Positions 57,051 to 64,000 of a stretch of DNA of 64,000 nucleotides are shown here, in pieces. The DNA lies in assembly GCF_002776695.1 (NCBI RefSeq), contig NZ_LFJC01000003.1, forward strand, positions 4,822,896 through 4,886,895, read 5' to 3'. The notes below the pieces were generated by a model. That model was not told the DNA's origin and did no database searches. It saw only the letters and a program-made list of their open reading frames with translations. Each line of letters opens with the position of its first letter. Within the stretch, counting starts at the first letter, position 1. This DNA is from Bradyrhizobium nitroreducens (GTDB lineage: Bacteria; Pseudomonadota; Alphaproteobacteria; Rhizobiales; Xanthobacteraceae). A program made the position numbers and the translations under genes.

Positions 57051-58286
57051 ATGCAGCAACAGTTCAAATCGGCATTGATGGCGCTCGCACTTGTCGCCAT
57101 TTTGCTGCCGAATCCCGCCCGCGCCGCAGACGCCGCCTTCACGCAATTCATCGCCTCGCTCTGGCCGGAAGCGCAAGAGGCTGGCGTCTCGCGCGCGACG
57201 TTCGAGCAACAGACGCGCGGCCTCGAGCCTGACTACAAGCTGCCCGATTTGATCCTGCCCGGACGGCCCGCGACTGGTGCGCCGTCGCAGGCCGAGTTCG
57301 TGCAGGTGCCTGCGGACTACGTCAAGGAAGCCTCGATCGCGCGGCTGGCGGGCGAGGGACAGCGGCTGCTGCAGAAATATCGCGCCGCGCTGAGCGAGAT
57401 CGAAAAGCGGTCCGGCGTGCCGGCAACGGTGATGCTCGCGATCTGGGGCCGCGAGACCGATTACGGCCGCTACACGCTGCCTTACGATCTCGTCCGCGTG
57501 CTGGCGACGCAGGCCTATGTCGGGCGGCGCAAGGATCAATACCGCACCGAGTTCATCCTGGCGCTGAAGATCCTCGGCGAGGGCGTGGTGACGCGCAAGG
57601 ACATGCGCTCTTCCTGGGCGGGCGCGACGGGGCTCACGCAGTTCCTGCCGTCCGAATATTACAAGCATGGCGTCGATTTCGATGGCGATGGCCGCATCGA
57701 CATCTGGCGCTCGGTGCCGGATGCACTGGCATCAGCCGCGCAGCAGCTCGTCAACAAGGGCTGGCAGAGCGGCGTGCGCTGGGCCTACGAGGTGCAGTCG
57801 CCGGCGAAAGTCGATTGCACCGTTGGCGTGCCCGAGGTGACGAAGCCGATCGGCCAGTGGCTGCGCGAAGGCTTTGTGCCGGTGCGTGGCCAGAAGCTCA
57901 GCGCCGCCGAGCAGGCGCAGCCGGCTTCGCTGCTGCAGCCGGAGGGCATCTACGGACCGTCGTTCCTGACGACGAAGAACTACTTCGTCATCAAGGAGTA
58001 TAACTTCTCCGACCTCTACGTGCTGTTCGTCGGCCACCTCGCCGACCGCATGACGAGCCCGCTGCCGTTCGCAACGCCGTGGGCGGCCTCGAAGCAGCTG
58101 CGCACCAAGGATGTCGAGACCATGCAACGCGGGCTCACGCGCGTCGGGCTCTACAAGGACAAGATCGACGGCAAGGCCGGTATGCAGACGCGGGCGGCGC
58201 TCGGCGCTTACCAGAAGTCGGCCGGCCTCAAGGTCGATTGCTGGCCGAGCGAAGAGGTGCTGCGCTCGATCCAGGCGGCGCGCTAG
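57051..58286 (+). CDS. Lytic murein transglycosylase, MltB type
   Basis: 411 residues. Signal peptide about 1-25 without a clear lipobox. The SLT domain carries catalytic Glu135 in AIWGRETDYG and the peptidoglycan-groove motif SWAGATGLTQFLPSEYY; the C-terminal 60 residues are a peptidoglycan-binding repeat (MQRGLTRVGLYKDKIDG, then GMQTRAALGAYQ). It cleaves glycan strands with anhydro-product formation. Confidence 0.93.
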   Translation: MQQQFKSALMALALVAILLPNPARAADAAFTQFIASLWPEAQEAGVSRATFEQQTRGLEPDYKLPDLILPGRPATGAPSQAEFVQVPADYVKEASIARLAGEGQRLLQKYRAALSEIEKRSGVPATVMLAIWGRETDYGRYTLPYDLVRVLATQAYVGRRKDQYRTEFILALKILGEGVVTRKDMRSSWAGATGLTQFLPSEYYKHGVDFDGDGRIDIWRSVPDALASAAQQLVNKGWQSGVRWAYEVQSPAKVDCTVGVPEVTKPIGQWLREGFVPVRGQKLSAAEQAQPASLLQPEGIYGPSFLTTKNYFVIKEYNFSDLYVLFVGHLADRMTSPLPFATPWAASKQLRTKDVETMQRGLTRVGLYKDKIDGKAGMQTRAALGAYQKSAGLKVDCWPSEEVLRSIQAAR

Positions 58287-58290
58287 CGCA

Positions 58291-58331
58291 GAGGCAAAAG
58301 AAAAAGCCCGGCCGAGGGTCTCGGCCGGGCT
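58291..58331 (-). terminator. Intrinsic terminator, minus strand
   Basis: AGCCCGGCCGAG and CTCGGCCGGGCT pair at 58305-58331. On the minus strand the stem is followed by a T-rich run (TTTTTCTTTTG), so it ends the transcript of the gene at 58367-58648. It may also stop readthrough from the MltB gene. Confidence 0.75.
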
Positions 58332-58366
58332 TCGATCGCGGCGCTTGCGTGCGCCATGCGATCAGA

Positions 58367-58648
58367 TCAGTAGCAGACGCGAACCGGGCGAACGACCCAG
58401 CCATAGCCGTCCCAGTAACGCTGGCGCTGCCAGTAGCAGGGCGCGGGCGGCGGGGGCTCGGCAACGTAAACCGGGCCGCCATAGGCCGGACGGCTCGACG
58501 CGATCGCGCCGCCGACGATGGCGCCGCCGATCAGGCCGGCCGCGATGCCGGCGCCGACGCCGTCATGGGCCTTCGCGGACGGAGTAGCGGTCACCAGCGA
58601 ACCGGCGACCGTCGCCACCGTGAGGGCGGCAACTAGAGTCTTCTTCAT
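58367..58648 (-). CDS. Small exported glycine-zipper protein A
   Basis: 93 residues. Signal peptide (about 1-27, ending SAKAHD), then a glycine zipper GAGIAAGLIGGAIVGGAIA of the type that packs in membranes, and a C-terminal motif C-Y-W-Q-R-Q-R-Y-W-D-G-Y-G-W-V-V-R-P-V-R-V-C. The second protein at 58888 has the same plan. AGGAGAG precedes the start. Confidence 0.8.
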   Translation of the reverse strand: MKKTLVAALTVATVAGSLVTATPSAKAHDGVGAGIAAGLIGGAIVGGAIASSRPAYGGPVYVAEPPPPAPCYWQRQRYWDGYGWVVRPVRVCY

Positions 58649-58887
58649 GCTCAGGGCTCTCCTGGGAGATGGGTTCCTCTTGTTAGAGGCGCCCGGGTTT
58701 CAAAGGTTCACGCACACGCTGATGGAATTGGCCGTGCAGCTAGGAAGCGCGCAATTGGTCAACCCACGGTAAACGCACACGGAGCTGTGACGAGAAAAAG
58801 CGGTCTTTTTCGGGCCCTAGGATGAACGGCGGGTCCGTAGTGAACCGGTCCAACTCAAACGGTCGCGTTGAACCGGTTCGAGGCGCC

Positions 58888-59211
58888 TCAGCCACAGACT
58901 CTGACGCGGCGGACGCGCCAGCCATAGCCGTCCCAGAAGCGCTGCTTCTGCCAGACGCAGCCGCCGCCGTAATAGTCGTCAGCGACATAGCCGGGAGCCG
59001 GCGCGTAGTAGCGCGGCGGGTAATAGCCGGGTTCGTAATAGCCCGGGCCAGGTCCGTAATAATACGGAGAGGCTAGCGCGCCGCCCACGATGGCGCCGCC
59101 GATGATTCCGGCCGCTACGCCTGCCGCGACGCCGCGCTGCGCATGAGCCGGCGTTCCGGCCGCAACGGCCAGGGCAGCGACGGCGGTGACCGTCAGGAGC
59201 AGTTTCTTCAT
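58888..59211 (-). CDS. Small exported glycine-zipper protein B
   Basis: 107 residues from ATG 59211. Signal peptide (about 1-25, ending AHAQ), a glycine zipper GVAAGVAAGIIGGAIVGGALA, then a Tyr/Pro/Gly-rich linker (YYYGPGPGYYEPGYYPP) absent from protein A, and the shared C-terminal motif beginning CVWQKQRFWDGYGW and ending VRVCG. A paralogue of the protein at 58367. Upstream there is an inverted repeat at 59239-59262. Confidence 0.8.
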   Translation of the reverse strand: MKKLLLTVTAVAALAVAAGTPAHAQRGVAAGVAAGIIGGAIVGGALASPYYYGPGPGYYEPGYYPPRYYAPAPGYVADDYYGGGCVWQKQRFWDGYGWRVRRVRVCG

Positions 59212-59238
59212 TGGCTTGACCTTTCGTACAAACACGCG

Positions 59239-59262
59239 GGAACTCTTTGGGAACAGAGTTCC
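59239..59262. promoter_or_regulatory. Inverted repeat upstream of glycine-zipper gene B
   Basis: GGAACTCT and AGAGTTCC are perfect 8-bp arms separated by 8 bases, 28 bp upstream of the ATG at 59211. It could be an operator. The GGAAC word recalls ECF-type -35 elements, but no matching -10 at a standard distance was seen. Confidence 0.4.
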
Positions 59263-59347
59263 ATACTTCGCTTGAATGATCAATGAACGGCACTTTTGCC
59301 GGGCGCGACCAATCGATAGGGACCGTAGCTCAGCCAGGGAGGCGATG

Positions 59348-59650
59348 ATGGGCAACGCCATGATCAATGCATTGATTGCCGCCGGGGTCGTGTCCGCGAT
59401 CGGTTACGGCTGGATTACCCACCTCCAGAACCGCGGTCGGCGCTCGCGCGCCGGGGCGCGCGGGGACGGCGGAAGCAGCAGCGACACCGGCAGCGGGACG
59501 AGTGACGGCTTCTCGCTGGGGAGCTGGTTTTCCAGCGACAGTTCCGGCAGCTCGAGCGACGGTGGCAGTTGTTCCAGCACCGATAGCGGCAGCAGCGGCG
59601 GCGATTGCGGAGGCGGCGGCGACGGCGGTGGAGGGGGCGGCGGCGATTAG
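59348..59650 (+). CDS. Small membrane protein with Gly/Ser/Asp-rich tail
   Basis: 100 residues. ATG 59348 is preferred to 59345 because AGGGAGG then lies at a more usual distance. One N-terminal hydrophobic segment (AMINALIAAGVVSAIGYGW), a basic loop, then a low-complexity tail of Ser, Gly and Asp with two Cys, ending in a run of glycines and Asp. Such tails occur in many small proteobacterial membrane proteins. Function unknown. Confidence 0.6.
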   Translation: MGNAMINALIAAGVVSAIGYGWITHLQNRGRRSRAGARGDGGSSSDTGSGTSDGFSLGSWFSSDSSGSSSDGGSCSSTDSGSSGGDCGGGGDGGGGGGGD

Positions 59651-59685
59651 ATCCCCTCAAATCTTGATCCAGCGCAACGCTGAAA

Positions 59686-59735
59686 TTTAGGGCCGTTCTA
59701 GGCTGTTTTTGGGCCAGTTTGGAATAGCTTCAAAT
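59686..59735. promoter_or_regulatory. Two degenerate Irr-box-like sequences upstream of bfd
   Basis: TTTAGGG-CCG-TTCTAGG at 59686-59702 matches the ICE consensus (TTTAGAA-N3-TTCTAAA) at 10 of 14 arm positions, and TTTGGAA-TAG-CTTCAAA at 59718-59734 matches it at 10 of 14. They start 32 bp apart, about three helix turns. The well-formed box is the one before bfr. Confidence 0.45.
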
Positions 59736-59811
59736 ACCGCTTTTTCCTTTTGCATCCGGGCGGCCCGTTAAATATCGATGATGACGCATCACCGAAGGGC
59801 CTGCCGCTTCC

Positions 59812-60084
59812 ATGATCGTTTGTTCCTGTAACGTGCTGAGCGATGACGACATCCGCGCCGCCGTCGCCGAGTCCGACGACGCCGTGCGCCATGCCAAGCA
59901 GGTCTACGGATGCCTCGGTTGCAGCGCCGAATGCGGCCGCTGCGCCCGGACGATCAAGACCATCATCGACGAAGCCCTCGGCCCCTGCGCCCAGTCCTGC
60001 TGCTCGGGCTGCCCGCACAGCCACACCGTGGCCGCCAATGACGAGGCGGCCGAGCCTGCCCAGTTCGCCCTCGCGGCCTGCTGA
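59812..60084 (+). CDS. bfd: Bacterioferritin-associated ferredoxin, Cys-rich variant
   Basis: 90 residues. The [2Fe-2S] ligands are Cys4 and Cys6 (CSCN) and Cys41 and Cys44 (ECGRC), with the ARTIK helix after. Bfd reduces the heme of bacterioferritin so that iron can be released. The usual protein has about 64-70 residues; this one adds CLGC (Cys34, Cys37) before the second pair and a tail with Cys59, 63, 64, 67 and a terminal Cys90. Located 133 bp upstream of bfr on the same strand; Irr-box-like sites lie in front of it. Confidence 0.88.
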   Translation: MIVCSCNVLSDDDIRAAVAESDDAVRHAKQVYGCLGCSAECGRCARTIKTIIDEALGPCAQSCCSGCPHSHTVAANDEAAEPAQFALAAC

Positions 60085-60159
60085 CATCTTCCGCCTGCCT
60101 GGCTGAGCTTTTCCCCCGGCTGCGTCTCGGTAGCCAGTTGCCCTCATTCGTAAACTGAC

Positions 60160-60174
60160 TTAGAAGCGTTCTAA
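60160..60174. promoter_or_regulatory. Irr box (iron control element) upstream of bfr
   Basis: TTAGAA-GCG-TTCTAA is a perfect palindrome, with flanking bases that extend toward the ICE consensus TTTAGAA-N3-TTCTAAA. It lies 44 bp upstream of the bfr start. In Bradyrhizobium the regulator Irr binds ICE motifs in response to heme/iron status, including at bfr. Confidence 0.8.
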
Positions 60175-60217
60175 ACTCGGTTAGGGCCGATTTGGACTGC
60201 AAGAACTGGAGTGAATC

Positions 60218-60706
60218 ATGCAGGGCGACGCAAAAGTTATCGACTATCTCAACAAGGCGCTGCGTCACGAACTGACTGCGATCAACCAGTACTGGCTGCA
60301 CTACCGCTTCCTCGACAATTGGGGTCTCCTCGACATGGCCAAGGTCTGGCGCAAGGAGTCCATCGAGGAGATGGAGCATGCCGACAAGCTCACCGCGCGC
60401 ATCCTGTTCCTCGACGGCTTCCCGAACATGCAGGTGCTCGATCCCTTGCGTATCGGCCAGAACGTCAAGGAGATCATCGAGTGCGACCTCGCTGCCGAGA
60501 TGAGCGCGCGGGCGCTCTACCAGGAAGCGGCGACCTACTGCCACGGCGCCAAGGACTACGTCACGCGTGACCTGTTCGAGAAGCTGATGAGCGACGAGGA
60601 GCATCACATCGACTTCCTCGAAACCCAGCTCGACTTGATCGGCCGCATCGGCCTCGAGCTCTACACCCAGAAGCACGTCGGCGGGCTCGAGGGCGAGGGG
60701 CACTAA
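60218..60706 (+). CDS. bfr: Bacterioferritin
   Basis: 162 residues, full length. All di-iron ligands are present: Glu18, Glu51, His54, Glu94, Glu127, His130, and the heme ligand Met52 is conserved. It forms a 24-subunit shell that stores iron as a ferric mineral and carries b-type heme. bfd lies upstream on the same strand and an Irr box precedes this gene. The ribosome site CTGGAG lies 8 bp before ATG. Confidence 0.96.
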   Translation: MQGDAKVIDYLNKALRHELTAINQYWLHYRFLDNWGLLDMAKVWRKESIEEMEHADKLTARILFLDGFPNMQVLDPLRIGQNVKEIIECDLAAEMSARALYQEAATYCHGAKDYVTRDLFEKLMSDEEHHIDFLETQLDLIGRIGLELYTQKHVGGLEGEGH

Positions 60707-60728
60707 GGCCCGGCTGTCACCGCATACT

Positions 60729-60890
60729 CCCTGTCATCCCCGCCTAGTGCGCAATTGCGCACGGGCGCGGGGATCCATAGCCCCGGGGAGGAGTATGGCG
60801 CGCGGCTGGTAACTCCGAGCCTTCGCCAAACTTCTCCCTGTGGCTATGGATCCCGGATCTTCGCTTCGCTCGTCCGGGACGACAGCGTGA
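60729..60890. repeat. Intergenic palindromic repeat, GGTAACTCCGAG type, copy 2
   Basis: Right and left arms include GGGGATCCATAGCCCC / GGCTATGGATCCC and the loop word CTGGTAACTCCGAGCCTTCG, shared with copy 1 at 2679-2838. Between convergent genes (bfr and the PNPOx-like gene). Confidence 0.75.
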
Positions 60891-60920
60891 TTGACGCGCC
60901 GGCTACAGCCCCACCCCCAT

Positions 60921-61523
60921 CTACAACTGTGTCTTGTAGATCTCTTCCACGGTCTCCTGGCTTGCCGGCTCGCCGAGGCCGGTCTGGTCGTGAATGACCG
61001 TGACGATGCTCGGCATCACCGAGCGCTGCACCTTTTCCGACGACCATAGCTTCGAGCGCATCAGAGCCTTGCCGCAGTGGAAATAGACTTCGCTGACTGC
61101 GAGGTTCAGCACCGCGCGCGGCGGCTTGCCGAATTCCACCATCGCGGCGAGCAGATCAGGATCGGCCGACAGCGTGCCGCGTCCGCCGACGCGCAGCGTC
61201 TCGTCGATGCCGGGGACGAAGAACAGCAGCTGCACGAAGCCGGAGCCTTCGACGACGTTGCGAAAACTGTCGATCCGGTTGTTGCCGGAGCGGTCGGGCA
61301 TCAACAGCTGGTTGGGACCTGTGACGTGGACGAAGCCGATGCCGCCGCCGCGCGGCGAGGCGTCGACGCTGCCGTCCGCACCCGATGTCGCGAGCACGCA
61401 GAACGGCGACATTTCGATGAACTTCTTCGCATGCGCGTCGATCGCCGGACGCGCTTTCGCGATCACGCGCGGGCTCGGCTTGGCATAGATGGTGGCGAGG
61501 TCTTCGGCGCAAAGATCGGTCAA
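60921..61523 (-). CDS. Pyridoxamine-phosphate-oxidase-like flavoprotein (MSMEG_1061 type)
   Basis: 200 residues. Start is TTG at 61523; GAGGAGG lies 7 bp upstream and no ATG fits the frame as well. The split-barrel flavin fold is shown by FCVLATSGADGSVDASPRGGG and LLMPDRSGNNRIDSFRNV, typical of PNPOx-like proteins that bind FMN or F420. The reaction is not known. Ends in a helical SQETVEEIYKTQL. Confidence 0.88.
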   Translation of the reverse strand: MTDLCAEDLATIYAKPSPRVIAKARPAIDAHAKKFIEMSPFCVLATSGADGSVDASPRGGGIGFVHVTGPNQLLMPDRSGNNRIDSFRNVVEGSGFVQLLFFVPGIDETLRVGGRGTLSADPDLLAAMVEFGKPPRAVLNLAVSEVYFHCGKALMRSKLWSSEKVQRSVMPSIVTVIHDQTGLGEPASQETVEEIYKTQL

Positions 61524-61600
61524 CGGCGTGCCTCCTCATCGGCTCGGCCTCAACCTATCCGATCGGGCTGCCGCCAGCCAATGGAATCGATAAAGACGCG

Positions 61601-61954
61601 TTACACGGCATCCGCCGGCACGAAGCAGCTGATGATGATGGCCCCGCGATGGTGGACGTACCACACAACGGCCTGGCCGACCGGATTGCCGCGATCGCGG
61701 ATGATGGCGCGCTCGGGCACCTCCATCCATTGCCCCTCGATCGGCACCCAATAGCTGCCCGCGCGCACGTCGTAGTCGGTGCGATGGCCGTCGGAGATGT
61801 CGCAGCAGGGCACGCCGTTCGGCGCGATCACGCTCTTGAACCAGGCGCGGATGTCGGGCGGGACGTGATCATATTGCCCGTTGTCGAACGCGAACGCCGC
61901 GCTCGTCAGCGCCGTCATCGCGACCAGCCAAACGCACAGAGCGAGCCTTCGCAT
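61601..61954 (-). CDS. Small exported protein of unknown function
   Basis: 117 residues from ATG 61954; the frame stays open upstream but this start gives a signal peptide (1-23, ending AFAF). The body has NGVPCCDISDGHRTDYDVR (two adjacent Cys), then GSYWVPIEGQWMEVPERAI and a WYVHHRGAI end. A periplasmic protein with conserved-looking aromatic residues; no family recognised. Confidence 0.72.
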   Translation of the reverse strand: MRRLALCVWLVAMTALTSAAFAFDNGQYDHVPPDIRAWFKSVIAPNGVPCCDISDGHRTDYDVRAGSYWVPIEGQWMEVPERAIIRDRGNPVGQAVVWYVHHRGAIIISCFVPADAV

Positions 61955-62080
61955 GCGATCCTCCGCCGCATTCCGATTCGTATCGTTGATGCGATTAAGC
62001 CCGAGCTGTCGGCGCATTGCATGCTCAAATAATATGCGCGCGCGAGATGCGGCGCATGATGCGTTGCGGCATGATCTTCG

Positions 62081-62422
62081 CTATGGCGTCTCGATCGAGG
62101 CGAGCAGCGATTTTGGCGCGACGTTGCGCCAGGCCATATCGAGCGCGCTTCGCAATGTCACCCGATCGACCTTCGCCAGCTTCACATTCGTGCTGCCGTT
62201 CTTGCCCCAGGCGCCGGGCACGGGGCGAAACATCGCCGGCTCAGCATCGACGAGCATGGCCTGCTGGTCCGGCGTCAGCTTCACCATACCCCATGTTTCA
62301 TCGGGATAGCCCATCGTCGCGAACACGCGCTTGCCGACGCGGAAATCGGCATGGCCGTGATGCGCGCCCTCGATAACGCCGGGAAGCGCGAGTGCCGCCT
62401 TGCGAAAGCGGGCTTTCGACAT
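62081..62422 (-). CDS. MmcQ/YjbR family protein
   Basis: 113 residues. The pattern FRKAALALPGVIEGAHHGHADFRVG and VFATMGYPDETWGMVKLTPDQ is that of the MmcQ/YjbR domain, a small double-wing fold often called DNA-binding, with no known function. Ends 19 bp from the MetX-like gene start region on the same strand, which lies upstream. Confidence 0.88.
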   Translation of the reverse strand: MSKARFRKAALALPGVIEGAHHGHADFRVGKRVFATMGYPDETWGMVKLTPDQQAMLVDAEPAMFRPVPGAWGKNGSTNVKLAKVDRVTLRSALDMAWRNVAPKSLLASIETP

Positions 62423-62440
62423 GTCGTCTTGCTGCTGATC

Positions 62441-63517
62441 CTACATCGCTCGCTGCGGCGCGGCTTGCAGCAATTGCCTGACCTGCTCGCTGTAGAACTT
62501 TGCATTGCCCGTGGTGCCGTGGCCGCGCGTCTCGGTGCTCGCAGGGATCAAATATAGCCTGCCATTCTTGACCCGCTTCATCGCAGCGTCGGTGATGCCG
62601 GTCTCGGGCGGGTTGCGCTCGTCGTCGGCGGAATTGATCAGCAGCAGCGAGGCTTCGATGGCCTCCAGCTTCTCGCCGGCATTGTAGTCGTGCGAGGACT
62701 CCCACTGGTAGACGAAGTCGTTGGCGTCGGCCGTGATCGGTGTCGCCAGCCGGTCGTCGACGATCTTGTCGGCCTTGGCCGCGGTCGGCGCCTGCGCCTG
62801 ATAGGCCAGCGTTCCGCCGATGCTGGCAATGCCGTAGGCAGTGACTGCATATTTCATCATGCGCGGCTGACTGGTGTAGTTGCCGCCGTTGTAGTCGGGA
62901 TCGTTGCGGATGGTGTCGAGCATGATCCGCCGCATCATCCAGTTGCGCGAGGCCATCTCGGTCGGCTGCGAGGCCATCGGGATCAGCGCGTCCATCGCGG
63001 CCGGATATTTCTCGCCCCACAGCCAGGTGTGCATGCCGCCCATCGAATTGCCGATGACGAGCCGCAGATGCTTGATGCCGAGGCCCTCCGTCACCAGGCG
63101 ATATTGCGCCTCGACCATGTCCTCGTAATCGTATTTCGGGAAGCTCGTCTTCAAGCCGTCGGACGGTTTCGACGATTTGCCGTGGCCGATCCCGTCGGGG
63201 AGGATGATGTAATATTTGGACGCATCGAGCGGCTGCCCTGCGCCGAACAATTCGCCGCCGAAGGACGGCCCCAGCATGCTGGCGCCCGAGCCTCCGGTGC
63301 CGTGCAGCACCAGCACCGGTTGACCGGTCGGCTCGCCGATCGTGGTGTAGTGCAGCTTCAACTCCGGCATGGTCTCGCCGGTGTGGAACTTGAAATCCCT
63401 GGCGATCCAGTCGCCCTGCTTGGGGGCCGGATAGTCGGCGGCCGATACGGGTGTGGAGACGGCCGGCATTGCGATGGACAGCAGGACGGCCGCCAGTGCT
63501 GCGCAACAAGCTTTCAT
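62441..63517 (-). CDS. Exported alpha/beta hydrolase, MetX-like
   Basis: 358 residues from ATG 63517; ATG at 63541 is an alternative. Signal peptide about 1-26. The catalytic Ser is in VIGNSMGGMH, the Asp in NSADDERNPP and the His in ETRGHGTTGN. The fold and motifs resemble homoserine O-acetyltransferase (MetX), but with an export signal and no methionine genes around, a role as a periplasmic esterase or acyltransferase is more likely. The oxyanion HGTGGSG motif is also present. Confidence 0.88.
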   Translation of the reverse strand: MKACCAALAAVLLSIAMPAVSTPVSAADYPAPKQGDWIARDFKFHTGETMPELKLHYTTIGEPTGQPVLVLHGTGGSGASMLGPSFGGELFGAGQPLDASKYYIILPDGIGHGKSSKPSDGLKTSFPKYDYEDMVEAQYRLVTEGLGIKHLRLVIGNSMGGMHTWLWGEKYPAAMDALIPMASQPTEMASRNWMMRRIMLDTIRNDPDYNGGNYTSQPRMMKYAVTAYGIASIGGTLAYQAQAPTAAKADKIVDDRLATPITADANDFVYQWESSHDYNAGEKLEAIEASLLLINSADDERNPPETGITDAAMKRVKNGRLYLIPASTETRGHGTTGNAKFYSEQVRQLLQAAPQRAM

Positions 63518-63646
63518 GTTCGTTCCCCCCCTGCGGCTCATGTTCGGCGGCCGCGCTGGGAGGGAACTTAGCAGAAGTGCGAAGAAGGATGTAGGATTTT
63601 GGTTTCGCCGATCGTCCTTGAGGAAACCGCCGGAGAGAGACCCAGC

Positions 63647-63913
63647 ATGTGCCGCAACATCAAGACGCTGTTCAACTTCGAGCCGCCGGCGACGGAGGAT
63701 GAGATCCACGCCAGCGCGCTGCAGTTCGTGCGAAAATTGTCCGGCTTCAACAAGCCGTCGCAGGCCAATGAGGCGGCCTTCGATCGTGCCGTCGCGGAAG
63801 TGTCGGATGCCGCGCGAAAACTCCTGACCTCGCTGCACACCCATGCGCCCGCGCGCGACCGCGAGATCGAGGCGGAAAGGGCGAAGGAGCGCTCGCGGCT
63901 CCGCTTCGGGTAG
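63647..63913 (+). CDS. DUF2277 family protein
   Basis: 88 residues. The start MCRNIKTLFNFEPPATEDEI and FVRKLSGFNKPS are the recognisable DUF2277 pattern, a small protein of unknown function. Acidic/basic helical end. Divergent from the MetX-like gene. Nothing can be said of the 87 bases after it, at the window edge. Confidence 0.88.
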   Translation: MCRNIKTLFNFEPPATEDEIHASALQFVRKLSGFNKPSQANEAAFDRAVAEVSDAARKLLTSLHTHAPARDREIEAERAKERSRLRFG

Positions 63914-64000
63914 TGGGCTCCGGCAACTCGTTCCGTGATCCGGCTCACGGTATGGGGCGCCTCATTTTGCAATGATGTCCGCCGGGGTTTTGACAGCCCG

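Noticed and set aside
59320..59345. GGACCGTAGCTCAGCC, resembling a tRNA 5' end
   Set aside because: No anticodon arm, T-arm or 3' acceptor pairing follows, and the site is the leader of the next gene.

Overview
The window is high-G+C alphaproteobacterial chromosome, most likely Bradyrhizobium or a close relative. The pointers are: a D-tartrate dehydratase whose catalytic residues fall at the same numbers as those I recall for the B. japonicum enzyme (K184, H322, D213, E239, E265); a bacterioferritin preceded by a near-perfect Irr-box (iron control element) palindrome; an intracellular PHA depolymerase; and many short palindromic intergenic repeats. It looks like ordinary, gene-dense chromosome. 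I see no rRNA, tRNA, CRISPR array, transposase or phage genes. All assignments come from reading translations and motifs; no database search was run.

Layout. 1-5.3 kb: end of an amidase, thioredoxin-type glutathione peroxidase, a DUF3297 protein, D-tartrate dehydratase, malonyl-CoA decarboxylase. 4.5-6.5 kb: AraC regulator divergent from an MFS transporter. 6.8-11.2 kb: a two-gene RND efflux operon (adaptor plus pump) without a local regulator. 11.4-14 kb: an orphan amino-acid-type binding protein, a GNAT acetyltransferase and an exported protein of unknown function. 14-23 kb: a probable aromatic catabolic locus. On the minus strand it has ring-cleavage-type dioxygenase, FAD hydroxylase, FAH-type hydrolase and MFS importer, divergent from a GntR regulator, followed by a flavin monooxygenase, a cupin and an AraC regulator. 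23-25.6 kb: hybrid histidine kinase and XRE-cupin regulator. 25.8-33.5 kb: a peptide/opine-type ABC importer (binding protein, two permeases, fused double ATPase) with a FAD amine oxidase and a GhrA-type reductase embedded in the operon.

33.6-44.1 kb: Ada-type regulator, thioesterase, PHA depolymerase, GST, small proteins, an enolase-superfamily enzyme with an atypical active site, AraC/GyrI regulator, SMP-30 lactonase, acetyltransferase, GMC oxidoreductase and an Imm53 immunity protein with no visible toxin. 44.1-45.1 kb: about 1 kb of non-coding, hairpin-rich repeat. 45.1-49.1 kb: MoxR ATPase and VWA protein flanking a GlsB-type membrane protein, then two sulfurtransferases. 49.2-54.8 kb: proline/alanine-rich membrane protein, L,D-transpeptidase with in-frame repeats, hydroxyacid dehydrogenase, small protein, ABC-F factor EttA. 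55-56.9 kb: a lower-G+C patch with two unknown membrane proteins and a YhhQ-type transporter. 57-64 kb: MltB transglycosylase, two related glycine-zipper exported proteins, a Gly/Ser-rich protein, bfd and bfr with Irr-type boxes, a PNPOx-like protein, a small exported protein, MmcQ/YjbR, a MetX-like hydrolase and a DUF2277 protein.

The best second-look items are the lower-G+C patch at 55 kb, the orphan Imm53 neighbourhood and the structured repeat beside it, the enolase-superfamily enzyme with a K-x-H motif, the ABC/oxidase/reductase operon, and the Irr boxes at bfd/bfr. I did not find a convincing new defence or mobile system.
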